This document shows positions 53,914-63,599 of a stretch of 64,000 bases of DNA, piece after piece. The position numbers were made by a program, and so were the translations under genes. Origin of the DNA: HTCC2207 sp002685195. GTDB taxonomy: Bacteria; Pseudomonadota; Gammaproteobacteria; Pseudomonadales; Porticoccaceae. Each line of letters starts with the position of its first letter. Positions within the stretch are counted from its first letter, which is position 1. The stretch is from assembly GCA_051201675.1 (NCBI GenBank), contig CP179212.1, forward strand, positions 1,736,001 through 1,800,000. The letters run 5' to 3'. Below the pieces are notes generated by a model. The model searched no databases. It saw nothing but the letters and a program-made list of their open reading frames with translations, and was not told the origin of the DNA.

Positions 53914-56900
53914 TTAACTGACATTTGGCAAAATATCACTCAACGCGTTATTTGCAAATAGTTCTTCAAAGCTTGGAATTCGACCCAACGCAGCTTTGTT
54001 TTTCTGCTGCTGATGTAATATCCAACCATAGGTAGCAGGGCTATCCATTGATAAAATATTTCGCAAACTCAGAGCTTCTTTAAAATCATTGAGACGCTTG
54101 CCCGCAATCATGGCAGCAAGCTCGGCAGCACTATACCCTGAAATAGCCTCGCGTGCATGTCGAAGTAGAGCATTCATCAACCCAAAATCTTCGGTCAAAA
54201 TGAGATTGCGAGTTATTTTAATAACATCGGGGTCTTCCACAGATGTTGAGCCAGGAAGTTTTTTAAGAGCTATTTTTTGGGCTGCATCAAGCACCGAGTA
54301 GGTATTTATGAGCTCATACATATCGCCACTCTCAGCCAAATCAGGGTTGGGGACTGAGCCTTTCATAACCGGCTGTCCAGAACGCCACGCCTTTTTAAGC
54401 TTATTAACTTGAAATGCCGCAAGAGCACTGGCGAGTTCCTCAGCTAGCTCCTTACGCGGTTTGGCCTCTAAAATAGCTTCAGAATCCTGATACTGTAAGA
54501 GCGCTCGGGGAGTTATGTAAGCAAAATTTACGCGCTCAACATTCCAATTTTTAAGGAGCCATGACGCCTTTTTAGATCCAGTTGATTTGGCATGCCACTG
54601 CAGCATAGTGTGTATTGCTTGAGCATGAATTTCCGCTTCCTCAGTATTGTTATCTACATAACCCAGCAACACAGAATCGTGGCTGATACAGTGAGTGAAC
54701 TTCTTGTAAGGATCATATTGATAGGCGAACCCACCTGACATACCGTTACCGAAACCCTTAGCAAATGCTCCTAAGTTCAGCACTGCGCCATTGGTCATGT
54801 ACTCTGCACAGAAATCACCCACACCTTCAACCACTGCTGTAGCCCCTGAGTTGCGCACAGCAAACCGGTCTCCAGCCTGGCCCTCAACAAATAAACGGCC
54901 CCCAGTAGCGCCAAATAGTGCAAAATTCCCTATGAGAACATTAGTCCCAGGTTTATCAGACCCTCCTCGTGGTGCATGAATTATGAGCTCCCCACCGCAA
55001 GCTGTCTTACCAACACCATCATTGCAAGTCCCCGTATGCTCCATCAGCATGCCGTCATTACAGAATGCACCATAGGACTGACCTGCAGAGCCATGAGTCG
55101 CTATTTTTATTGCACCGTTCCGTAAAAAGCGCCTTCCTCGCCTGTCTTTGAGTACTGCAGGTAAATCAAGATCCCTCAACTCATGATTGAGCATACGCTC
55201 AATATCTATTGCAAGTTGCCCACCCACACTCTTATTGCAGTTGTTTAATGGCTGACTATTCGATAATTCTATTGATAGCTGCTTTTGATCTACCAGTGCC
55301 TTACGAATAACACCAATAAAGCCTTCATCAACGGCATAGTCACGTTCCATATAAATTGGTTGGTCGATCTTTCGCTCCTCCACTACAGTCAGCATTGCTC
55401 TGAGATCTAACTGTCCTACTGATGAGGGATGATCTAGTAGATGAATCAAATCACAGCGGCCTCTGGCATCGCGCAACGATCTCAACCCCAAATCCGCAAG
55501 AATTTCTCTTACTTCATGGGCAATATTGAGTAGGTATTGTCCAAGAGCTCGAGGGTCACCATCAAACACCTCAGGATTTGTCGTTAAACCCGCTGGGCAT
55601 TTGATATTACAGTTCTTTGCCATGACACACTTCAGCATCATCAACGCTGTAGTACCAAACTCGAAGCTATCTCCACCCATTAATGCTGACTTAACAACAT
55701 CTGAACCTGTTTGGTGGGCTCCAGAACAACGAAGTACGACCTTTTGGCGCAATCCGTTAGCACACAGAGCTTGGTGGACTTCCGCTATACCGATCTCTGC
55801 GGCCCGCCCTGTATACTTTAAAGAAGTAACTGAAGCCGCCCCAGTGCCTCCAGTATTGCCTGCAACATTAATCACATCAGCACCAGCTTTTGCTACGCCG
55901 ACGGCGATTGTTCCAATTCCATCAGAAGAGACCAGTTTAACGATCACACGCACCCTGGCGGCTTTAGCGTCGTGTATAAGCTGGGCCAAGTCCTCAATCG
56001 AGTATGTATCATGATGAGGTGGAGGCGAAATTAACTCTACACCAGGGACACCACCACGCGCAGCAGCTATTTCCACATTAACCTTAGGTGCTGGCAACTG
56101 ACCACCTTCTCCGGGTTTAGCTCCCTGACCAATCTTTATTTCTATCTCTTCAAGCATTGGGTCAGCTAGATAACCAGCCCAAACACCAAAGCGGCCAGAG
56201 GCAAATTGTTTGATGCGAGAGGCGCGGATAGTGCCGTAGCGAGAAAGATGTTCGCCGCCTTCCCCACAGTTAGACATTCCACCGACCATATTAGTTCCAT
56301 GAGCTACTGCTTCATGGGCAGTGGCAACCAAAGCACCGTGACTCATGGCACCGGAGGCTAAAAGTGGGGTGATTTCACTGGCAGGCTGAACCTCAGATAA
56401 ATCTACTTTTGGTTTAGCTCTCCGCAACCGACTCACATAATCCTGAGCGGCACCGGACACATGTAATGTTAAAATATCAGCGCTAATTGATTGGTCAATG
56501 ATGTCTACGCCGAAACGATCAACAAATGAGGCCGCTAAAGCGTCTAACCTTGAAGGTTGATCGGCCAGAGGACCTGTCAAACGGAGTGCATATTGATCAT
56601 CTGCAAGTATTTCACAGTTTAAACCTCGAATAACAAAATGATTGTTTCCCGCTCTGTTAAACAACATCATCTCACGCTTAAATTCATCCGATTTAGAAAG
56701 GAATGAAACATCCCCAGGGAATGCCAATACATCTCTTAATGCAGCCGGCCTAGTAGACCTTTCTTCCGTCATAGCTCGAGAGAAGTCTCTATATCCGGGT
56801 GTGATCTTGAACTCATTGATTGCTTGGGGTGTAAGTCGATCAAAACTCGTGTTCGTGTATCCCTCATCGCTAATTCCAAAAGCACCTTCCATGCGATTAA

Positions 56901-59397
56901 GAGTCAAAAGTCTCAACACATCATTGGTATCGGCATCATTGTCTGTGTCAAAAGCGATAGGTTCTTCTGTTAAATCAACAAAGCCACGAACTGCTGCCAC
57001 ACCATATGAGTGCCCGGCACCTCCTGCTCGCTCTTTGAAAAGCCCTAACATGGGGATATCGCTTTCTACCTCACAAATAAGTGCTCGCTCATGCCAATCT
57101 GCGTGAGCTTGAGCAATCTCAGTAAAGCCCACACCCCCAACCGGGGACTTCATGTTAGGGAAATAGCGACGGAATACCGGATCGTTTGTGTTTAAGAAAT
57201 TAGGCTCAAAAAACTCTCCACCCGAGTAGCTCTCCACGGTGCAAAGACCAACCTTACCCATAGTCTTCATCAAAGCCTTTTCTGCAGCCTTAGCAAACTT
57301 CTGATAAGCACCATCAGCATCATCAGAAAACTTATCTTCAGCACGCATCTGCACACCCATCGGATAAACTGCCGCGGCACCAAATCCCAAAGCACAGGCA
57401 ACATGGTGTGACGAACAAATTTGTCCGCTCTCAACAATCAAAGAAACCCTCAATCTGAGACCCGTTTCAATAAGCCGCTGATTAATCGCCGACACGATCA
57501 GAGTCATGGAAATAGAGCCTTGGGACCGTGTTACATGACGATCACTAATGATGGCAATTCCACCTTGCTCTCGTGCAAACTGCTCAACATCGTCACAAAC
57601 CCCATCAATTCCGTCAATTAGCGACCTCTTATTCGCCTCTACGTCACCAAAGATCGGCTTAAATAACATTGAAAAACGGCCAACGGGAGTCTCTTTCTGC
57701 GATCGAATTCTAAGTATCTGTGCGTGATTAAGAATCGGAGATTGAAGAACAATTTGGCGGCCAGGCTTCGCACCAATATTGGGTTTAGTCCCAAGAGCGA
57801 CACGCATAGTCATTCCCTCAATTTCACGAATTGAGTCTAAAGGCGGATTAGTTACTTGCGCAAAACGCTGGGAAAAATACTTAGCAACTCCCCCTTCATT
57901 GTCGGAAAGCGCATTAATTGCATTGCCATAACCCATGGCAGACACCTTTTCAGTCCCAGTGGCCAACATTGGATCTATCATGAAGCGAAAACATTCTTGA
58001 TTTTGAGAATAGGCTACATATCGTCCCGCCAAAGGAAGATCACCTGAGTAACTAGTAGACAAGGACGTTTCTTCGCCGGAATTGTCAGGCAAATCCTCAA
58101 TTGCAATACGAGCTTTCTCAACTAAATCAAGGTAATTACGTTGGCTGGCCAGCAGTTCTAAAGCCTCTTCAGTACCAAAAGAACGTTTTTGCGAATGATC
58201 ATAGTAGAGCATTCCGCCGGCTTCGATGCGTCCTCGACTCAAAACAGGTTCATCACCAAAATCTATCTGGCCCGCTTCTGACATAACCGCTAAGTACGTT
58301 TCAGTTTCTATACTTCTGAGCGGCCTCAGACCAAGTCTATCCAACCGAGCTCCAATGATTGAACCGTCACCAAAAATTAACGCCGCAGGGCCATCATTTT
58401 TCTCCTCATAGAGAGAAAAATACTCGAGCATAGCCCTAACATTGGGTGAGAGCGTTTTATCGTTTTCCCATGCTGGCGGCATCATTGAAACAACCGCAGT
58501 AACCAAATCAAGGTCATCCTCAACAACTCGAGATTGAAGCGTCTGATCTAAACGACAACTATCCGACTGGCCTTTTGGCCTAATAATATTATTCTCTTTA
58601 GAGCGGGCAATAGCTGTCTCAGAGAGACGGTTCTTTTTGTCGGTATTTAATTCGCCATTGTGAGCCATCAACCTAAATGGCTGAGCCATAGACGGATGAG
58701 GATCAGTATTCGTCGAGAATCGCGTATGAAAGTACAGTGTATGAATACTATGGGATGAGTCATTAAGATCTAGGAAATACGGAATTATTTCATTAGAGTT
58801 CAATCGCCCTTTCAAGACTTGCATCTGCGCTGACATCGATAAAGGATAGAGCCCATCAAGCGCTATCTCTGTATAGGCCTTTGACTCTATAGCTAGCAGG
58901 GCCTTGTGAATGACTTTATCTAGTTGAGTCCCTCTAACTCCTGCTGGCGCAGCAAATACCCACTGGGCAATTGGTAATTGATATTTAACTGATGCCGGAC
59001 GTAAAACAGAATTATCAACTTGTACATCGCGAGTAACAAGAATTTTCATCCCTTGAGCTTCTAACGCTTGATCGACCAATTCTCTGGCACTTTGATGCTG
59101 ACTTGGATCGTTTGGTAAGAAGAAGTTGCCTACTCCAAATTCACCAGGGGTTAAATCGGAGTTAGTCACTTTATTAAAGAACTCAACTGATAGATCAACG
59201 GACACACCGGCGCCATCTCCGACACCTTCAGCTGACATGCCACCACGGTGAGGCACTGCACAGAGTGCCTCATGCCCCTTAACTAAAAGTTCGTGAGTCT
59301 GCTTGCCATCTTTGCGAGTAAGAAACCCTACGCCACAACTACTTTTTTCGAAAGCACTGTCATATAGGCCAAACTGTGTCGCTTCATTCATATTCAT
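53914..59397 (-). CDS. gltB: Glutamate synthase large subunit, extended form
   Basis: Makes two glutamates from glutamine and 2-oxoglutarate. 1827 residues, about 300 more than the usual 1480-1530. A short propeptide ends before Cys21 (CGVGFL), the N-terminal nucleophile of the glutaminase domain. The central and FMN domains follow (SNCGEGGEHLSRYG, GQGAKPGEGGQLP, GNTGGTGAASVTSLKYTG). The 3Fe-4S motif CVMAKNCNIKC has three residues between its second and third Cys, where most members have four. The beta-helix GXGXG domain is present (GHGSAGQSYGAF-like, MTNGAVLNLG), then an extra helical C-terminus from about 1560 to the end. No gltD is adjacent. Starts MNMNEATQF with GAAG upstream. Confidence 0.9.
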   Translation of the reverse strand: MNMNEATQFGLYDSAFEKSSCGVGFLTRKDGKQTHELLVKGHEALCAVPHRGGMSAEGVGDGAGVSVDLSVEFFNKVTNSDLTPGEFGVGNFFLPNDPSQHQSARELVDQALEAQGMKILVTRDVQVDNSVLRPASVKYQLPIAQWVFAAPAGVRGTQLDKVIHKALLAIESKAYTEIALDGLYPLSMSAQMQVLKGRLNSNEIIPYFLDLNDSSHSIHTLYFHTRFSTNTDPHPSMAQPFRLMAHNGELNTDKKNRLSETAIARSKENNIIRPKGQSDSCRLDQTLQSRVVEDDLDLVTAVVSMMPPAWENDKTLSPNVRAMLEYFSLYEEKNDGPAALIFGDGSIIGARLDRLGLRPLRSIETETYLAVMSEAGQIDFGDEPVLSRGRIEAGGMLYYDHSQKRSFGTEEALELLASQRNYLDLVEKARIAIEDLPDNSGEETSLSTSYSGDLPLAGRYVAYSQNQECFRFMIDPMLATGTEKVSAMGYGNAINALSDNEGGVAKYFSQRFAQVTNPPLDSIREIEGMTMRVALGTKPNIGAKPGRQIVLQSPILNHAQILRIRSQKETPVGRFSMLFKPIFGDVEANKRSLIDGIDGVCDDVEQFAREQGGIAIISDRHVTRSQGSISMTLIVSAINQRLIETGLRLRVSLIVESGQICSSHHVACALGFGAAAVYPMGVQMRAEDKFSDDADGAYQKFAKAAEKALMKTMGKVGLCTVESYSGGEFFEPNFLNTNDPVFRRYFPNMKSPVGGVGFTEIAQAHADWHERALICEVESDIPMLGLFKERAGGAGHSYGVAAVRGFVDLTEEPIAFDTDNDADTNDVLRLLTLNRMEGAFGISDEGYTNTSFDRLTPQAINEFKITPGYRDFSRAMTEERSTRPAALRDVLAFPGDVSFLSKSDEFKREMMLFNRAGNNHFVIRGLNCEILADDQYALRLTGPLADQPSRLDALAASFVDRFGVDIIDQSISADILTLHVSGAAQDYVSRLRRAKPKVDLSEVQPASEITPLLASGAMSHGALVATAHEAVAHGTNMVGGMSNCGEGGEHLSRYGTIRASRIKQFASGRFGVWAGYLADPMLEEIEIKIGQGAKPGEGGQLPAPKVNVEIAAARGGVPGVELISPPPHHDTYSIEDLAQLIHDAKAARVRVIVKLVSSDGIGTIAVGVAKAGADVINVAGNTGGTGAASVTSLKYTGRAAEIGIAEVHQALCANGLRQKVVLRCSGAHQTGSDVVKSALMGGDSFEFGTTALMMLKCVMAKNCNIKCPAGLTTNPEVFDGDPRALGQYLLNIAHEVREILADLGLRSLRDARGRCDLIHLLDHPSSVGQLDLRAMLTVVEERKIDQPIYMERDYAVDEGFIGVIRKALVDQKQLSIELSNSQPLNNCNKSVGGQLAIDIERMLNHELRDLDLPAVLKDRRGRRFLRNGAIKIATHGSAGQSYGAFCNDGMLMEHTGTCNDGVGKTACGGELIIHAPRGGSDKPGTNVLIGNFALFGATGGRLFVEGQAGDRFAVRNSGATAVVEGVGDFCAEYMTNGAVLNLGAFAKGFGNGMSGGFAYQYDPYKKFTHCISHDSVLLGYVDNNTEEAEIHAQAIHTMLQWHAKSTGSKKASWLLKNWNVERVNFAYITPRALLQYQDSEAILEAKPRKELAEELASALAAFQVNKLKKAWRSGQPVMKGSVPNPDLAESGDMYELINTYSVLDAAQKIALKKLPGSTSVEDPDVIKITRNLILTEDFGLMNALLRHAREAISGYSAAELAAMIAGKRLNDFKEALSLRNILSMDSPATYGWILHQQQKNKAALGRIPSFEELFANNALSDILPNVS

Positions 59398-59627
59398 TAA
59401 TTCTTCGTTGAGGGCTACGGATGTGGTTTGTGGGACATGATTGCTGTGCCCCGATCAATCTCCGAGGGACACGCATTTTACACTTACAAACCGTTTTCGA
59501 CAAACGTGATTACGCAGTGAGACCGCAACAGAGGCCATTAAAAGTGCAGTTTTAGATCGAATTCAACCAAAATATCGAATATTCACGGCATGATTAACTA
59601 GTTACACGGATATTCTTGCCTGACGCC

Positions 59628-60740
59628 TTATGCACCGCATGTGCTAATTAAAACTTTTTTCAACCAACTTTGCGAGGAATCATCCTCAATATAGGCATCC
59701 CCTAATGCTCTGAGTAATATAAGCCTGAGCTTGCCATCAAGCACTTTCTTATCTCGATACATTAGCGAGATAAAGTCAGTCGAAGTCATATTATCTGGCG
59801 GTCTTGAAGGTAGAGAAAAAACCTCTAGTAGACTTCTAATTCTTTGCACATCTTTATCCACTAAATGCCCTGCTAGCACAGAAACCTCCATCGCCATTAA
59901 CATTCCTATGGCCACTGCTTCCCCGTGTAAAAAACCAGTGTATTCTTGAAAAGTCTCAATAGCATGACCGAAGGTATGTCCAAGATTGAGTATTGCCCGC
60001 ACACCCTGTTCAGTTTCATCCGCAGCAACTACCTTAGCCTTATTAATACAGGACTTTTCTATAGCATAAGCGAGGGCATTCTCATCTCGATTTAATAGCA
60101 TCTGAGCATTGGCTTCGAGCCACTCTAAAAAATCATAATCCGTAATCAAACCATATTTAATCACTTCGGCCATACCCGCCGAGAACTGCTTAGCTGTGAG
60201 TGTATTTAAAATATTTAAATCTACAACAACTGCTCTTGGCTGGTGAAAAGCGCCTATCATATTCTTACCCAACTCATGATTGACCCCAGTTTTTCCACCG
60301 ACAGAGGAGTCTACCTGAGCTAACAACGTTGTAGGTATTTGGATAAATGGGACACCGCGCTGATATGATGATGCGGCATAACCTGCCATATCTCCAACAA
60401 CCCCTCCGCCAAGAGCGATCAAGGTTGTCTTTCTATCGTGTTGGTTCTCTAACAGCGTGGTGAAAATCAAATTTAAATGATCTAGATTTTTAAACCTCTC
60501 ACCATCGGGCAAAACTACAACATCCACCTGCTTTTTAGACAGGCCGTCGATAACCAAGTCTAAGTACAAGGGGGCTATAGTATCGTTAGTGACAATTAAG
60601 ACTTTTTGGCCTTGAATATATGTATCCAGATTTATTCTAGATAATTCTGCTGAGCCTATAAAAATCGGGTAGCTGCGATCACCTAAATCGACCTGCAGGA
60701 CTTTTGAGGCACTAGCGTTAGGGCTTGGAGATTTGATCAT
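59628..60740 (-). CDS. aroB: 3-dehydroquinate synthase
   Basis: Second step of the shikimate pathway, converting DAHP to 3-dehydroquinate with NAD and a divalent metal; 370 residues. GGGVVGDMAGYAASSYQRG and IPTTLLAQVDSSVGGKTGVNH are the NAD/substrate blocks; metal ligands lie in MAEVIKYG, LNLGHTFGHAIE and HGEAVAIGM. A 12-15 residue N-terminal extension is Ser/Ala-rich. It follows aroK by 87 bp. The 230 bp between it and gltB holds no gene I can see. Confidence 0.96.
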   Translation of the reverse strand: MIKSPSPNASASKVLQVDLGDRSYPIFIGSAELSRINLDTYIQGQKVLIVTNDTIAPLYLDLVIDGLSKKQVDVVVLPDGERFKNLDHLNLIFTTLLENQHDRKTTLIALGGGVVGDMAGYAASSYQRGVPFIQIPTTLLAQVDSSVGGKTGVNHELGKNMIGAFHQPRAVVVDLNILNTLTAKQFSAGMAEVIKYGLITDYDFLEWLEANAQMLLNRDENALAYAIEKSCINKAKVVAADETEQGVRAILNLGHTFGHAIETFQEYTGFLHGEAVAIGMLMAMEVSVLAGHLVDKDVQRIRSLLEVFSLPSRPPDNMTSTDFISLMYRDKKVLDGKLRLILLRALGDAYIEDDSSQSWLKKVLISTCGA

Positions 60741-60827
60741 GGCTCTTTATGTTTCTTGGATTCGGACCTAGTTTAACCTTTTAATGCCCCTCATGCTCGG
60801 AGAATTTATATTCAGACTAAGTATCAA

Positions 60828-61346
60828 CTAAATTACAGATAGCTGATCAGCAAGTTCAGCAGCTACTTGTTGAGCATGAAAACTAGAGGATCTGAAGACA
60901 ATATCGGCAATCTCGCGATAAAGCGGATCTCTCTGTTCGTAGAGAAGGTCTATTGTTGACTTACGATCTTCGACCTGCAGTAAAGGCCGCTTCTTATCTC
61001 GTTCGGTCCGCTCATAAAGTTGTTGTTTTGTGACCCAGAGATAAACAACTTTGCCGGCAGTGGTCATCGCATTGCGATTATCTGTACTTAAAACAATTCC
61101 ACCACCTGTAGCGATAACAGATGGCGTTGAAGAGGAAATAGTTCGCATGAGCATATTAGATTCACGCTGTCTAAAACCATCTTCTCCCTCCATATCAAAG
61201 ATCCATTGAATATCTGCACCTGTTGACTTAACTATTTCTAAATCAATATCGAGGAATGGGCGCCCTAAAACACTAGCGAGCTGTTTGCCAATGGTAGATT
61301 TACCTGCGCCCATGGGGCCAATTAAAAAAAGATGCCTTGTGGTCAT
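60828..61346 (-). CDS. aroK: Shikimate kinase
   Basis: Phosphorylates shikimate with ATP; 172 residues. Walker A GPMGAGKSTIGKQLA, substrate-binding DIDLEI and FRQRE, the central GGGIV, and the lid region RPLL are all present. ATG overlaps the pilQ stop by four bases, so it is coupled to the pilus operon, as in pilMNOPQ-aroKB of pseudomonads and others. Confidence 0.96.
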   Translation of the reverse strand: MTTRHLFLIGPMGAGKSTIGKQLASVLGRPFLDIDLEIVKSTGADIQWIFDMEGEDGFRQRESNMLMRTISSSTPSVIATGGGIVLSTDNRNAMTTAGKVVYLWVTKQQLYERTERDKKRPLLQVEDRKSTIDLLYEQRDPLYREIADIVFRSSSFHAQQVAAELADQLSVI

Positions 61347-63082
61347 GTGTCTATAAATTTTTCATCTATTATTTTGGGTGTTATGAATATGAGTATTTCA
61401 CGTTTATCCTTTGCGCGCATTTGTTTTTTAAACAAGTTGCCTAACAGCGGTATATCGCCAAGAACTGGAACCTCCTCTATATCCGAAAGTTCTTCAGACT
61501 GGAAAATTCCACCGAGCACGAGAGTTTGTCCATTGCCAACCAAAGCTTGCGTAGTTATTTCAGTAATATCTATCGCTGGTTCAGCGTTCACTGTAAAGCT
61601 ACCTACAGAATCTTGCTGCACTAAGATATCCATGATCACTCGATTATCTGGCGTTATTTGTGGAGTTACCTCAAGTTTCAACACTGCCTCTTTAAATTGA
61701 GTTTGGACTACGCCACCCGCTGTGTTAGAGCTTGTAGTGACTGCTTGATACGGGATCTCAACTCCAGATTTAATAGACGCCTGAGTTTTATCTGCAGTAA
61801 GAATCTTCGGTTGAGAAACAATTTCTCCAAAACCCCCTGCTTCGAGAGCGTTTAGTTCTAAATCAATCAAAAGGTTATTAGAGAGATAACCAAGGGACAA
61901 TGCCGTCGGTGAATTTTCAACGCCTAAATCTGAGGCTAATACACCAGTCAACATTTGGTTAGGATCACTGATTGCATTGAAATTGACTTTATCTTTACCT
62001 GCTACCCCCCAACTCGCACCTAATTCTCGGCGAAAATCCGAAGATGCTCGAACTATGCGGGCTTCAATGAGCACTTGTTTTACTGGAATATCTATTTGGT
62101 TTAGCATGCGCTTGAATGCATCTATTTTGTCGGGCACGTCGGTTAAGATAATAGTATTCGTCCGTTGATCGATAATCACTGATCCACGATCCGACATAAG
62201 TGTCGAGGTCCCTCCACTGTTAGTCCCGTCATCATTAATTCGTCCACTTGTCGTATCTGAAGATGTCTCGAAAAACTTAGAAATAGAATTCACATCTGCA
62301 TATTTGACTCGTGTAATGTAAGTCTCCAATAAAGCTAAAGCTTGTAATTGTTTTAGATCTTCAATCTCCCGAGCTTCTCTATCACTCAATTCCTCTAAGG
62401 GGGCGATAAGTAGAATATTTCCCTGCTTTCGCATTCCTAGGCCTTTCGACTTTAAAATAGTATCCAGCGCCTGATCCCAAGGAACATTTTTTAAGTTAAG
62501 ACTAATAGCTCCTTTTACTGAGTCAGTAACTACCAAATTAATTGATTTGAAGTCAGCCACAATCTGCAAAACATCTCGAATCTGTATGTCCTGAAAATTA
62601 AGATCAATAAGATCTCCTTTGAAGCTAGTCTTCTTGGAAACTCTGGAAGAAGAAGAGGGTCTGCTATCTAAAACTGTGATGATAATTTGATTATCCGTCC
62701 GTTCAGTTTTGTAGGTGAATAATCTGCGATTCACAATTTGAACAATAGTGTTATCGTCTTTTTGTTCACTATCAATATATCTAATTGGTGTGGAGAAATC
62801 AGAAACATCTAACCGTTTATCAAGATTACTAGGCAAACTCGTTTTTTTAAAAACAACTTTAATTTGATTTTCGATCAGTGATACGGTGGCGCCTGAAACC
62901 AATTGATTGGAGCTAATAGTAACCAGAGCTTGTCCTTTTGAGTTTAGATCAAATTCAACATTAGCAATGGACAGTTCTTCACTTTCAACTTTAGTTGCGA
63001 TCATAACAACCATACACACTAACATTATTGCTATTAATCTAAAATTCGAGATAACTCTAAATTGACTTATATTCGCATCCAT
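61343..63082 (-). CDS. pilQ: Type IV pilus secretin PilQ
   Basis: The outer-membrane channel through which type IV pili emerge; 579 residues. A signal/anchor stretch (FRLIAIMLVCMVVMIATK) precedes one AMIN domain (about 35-135), a secretin N-terminal STN/N0 domain (LINLNFQDI-like; IRDVLQIVADFKSINLVV, about 155-235), an N1 segment, and the secretin domain from about 330 to the end (VSQPKILTADKTQASIKSG, VTPQITPDNRVIMDI). It is shorter than the roughly 710-residue Pseudomonas PilQ, mainly because only one AMIN domain is visible. GGAG lies seven bases before ATG. Confidence 0.94.
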   Translation of the reverse strand: MDANISQFRVISNFRLIAIMLVCMVVMIATKVESEELSIANVEFDLNSKGQALVTISSNQLVSGATVSLIENQIKVVFKKTSLPSNLDKRLDVSDFSTPIRYIDSEQKDDNTIVQIVNRRLFTYKTERTDNQIIITVLDSRPSSSSRVSKKTSFKGDLIDLNFQDIQIRDVLQIVADFKSINLVVTDSVKGAISLNLKNVPWDQALDTILKSKGLGMRKQGNILLIAPLEELSDREAREIEDLKQLQALALLETYITRVKYADVNSISKFFETSSDTTSGRINDDGTNSGGTSTLMSDRGSVIIDQRTNTIILTDVPDKIDAFKRMLNQIDIPVKQVLIEARIVRASSDFRRELGASWGVAGKDKVNFNAISDPNQMLTGVLASDLGVENSPTALSLGYLSNNLLIDLELNALEAGGFGEIVSQPKILTADKTQASIKSGVEIPYQAVTTSSNTAGGVVQTQFKEAVLKLEVTPQITPDNRVIMDILVQQDSVGSFTVNAEPAIDITEITTQALVGNGQTLVLGGIFQSEELSDIEEVPVLGDIPLLGNLFKKQMRAKDKREILIFITPKIIDEKFIDT

Positions 63083-63083
63083 T

Positions 63084-63599
63084 TCACTTCTCCAATGTTA
63101 CTACTTGACGTTGGCCAAACCAGCCACCTCTATGATCAGATATCTTCTCCAAAATAATTACCTGCGTATCATTAATAGCAATTACTTGGCCATAATTTTT
63201 GCCTACAAAATCTCCCTTTCTAACTTTATTGATACCGCCATTAGAATCGACCAGCAGAGCCCAATCATCTGTCTTACTCTTTAAGGAGCCAACCATTTGT
63301 AAAGACAGTAAGTCAAAAAACTCTAGTGGTTGCTTCGGTCTCAATAAATCAGGATTAGTGACCTTTTCTTTGCTGTAAAAGGTATCTTGTGATGGCTGAC
63401 TGAATCGCTCAAACACGTTTCGTTTGGAACTCGACTGATAAACATAGCCTTTCTCAACTGGCATCTTTGGCAGAGGATCCACATCCGAAACTTGAGTCAA
63501 AGCAAATTCATCTAACTGGACATTAATCTCAATGAATTTATCCTGTCCAGAACAACCGACCATCAAATGTAATAGTGGAATTACCAAGAAAGCTTTCAT
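63084..63599 (-). CDS. pilP: Type IV pilus assembly lipoprotein PilP
   Basis: A 171-residue inner-membrane lipoprotein joining PilN/PilO to the secretin. Lipobox LMVGC (Cys16); a proline-rich linker; then a beta-barrel domain (LEFFDLLSLQMVGSLKS, VDSNGGINKVRKGDFVGKNYGQV, EKISDHRGGWFGQRQVVTL). Its start overlaps the pilO stop by four bases, and one base separates it from pilQ. Confidence 0.94.
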   Translation of the reverse strand: MKAFLVIPLLHLMVGCSGQDKFIEINVQLDEFALTQVSDVDPLPKMPVEKGYVYQSSSKRNVFERFSQPSQDTFYSKEKVTNPDLLRPKQPLEFFDLLSLQMVGSLKSKTDDWALLVDSNGGINKVRKGDFVGKNYGQVIAINDTQVIILEKISDHRGGWFGQRQVVTLEK

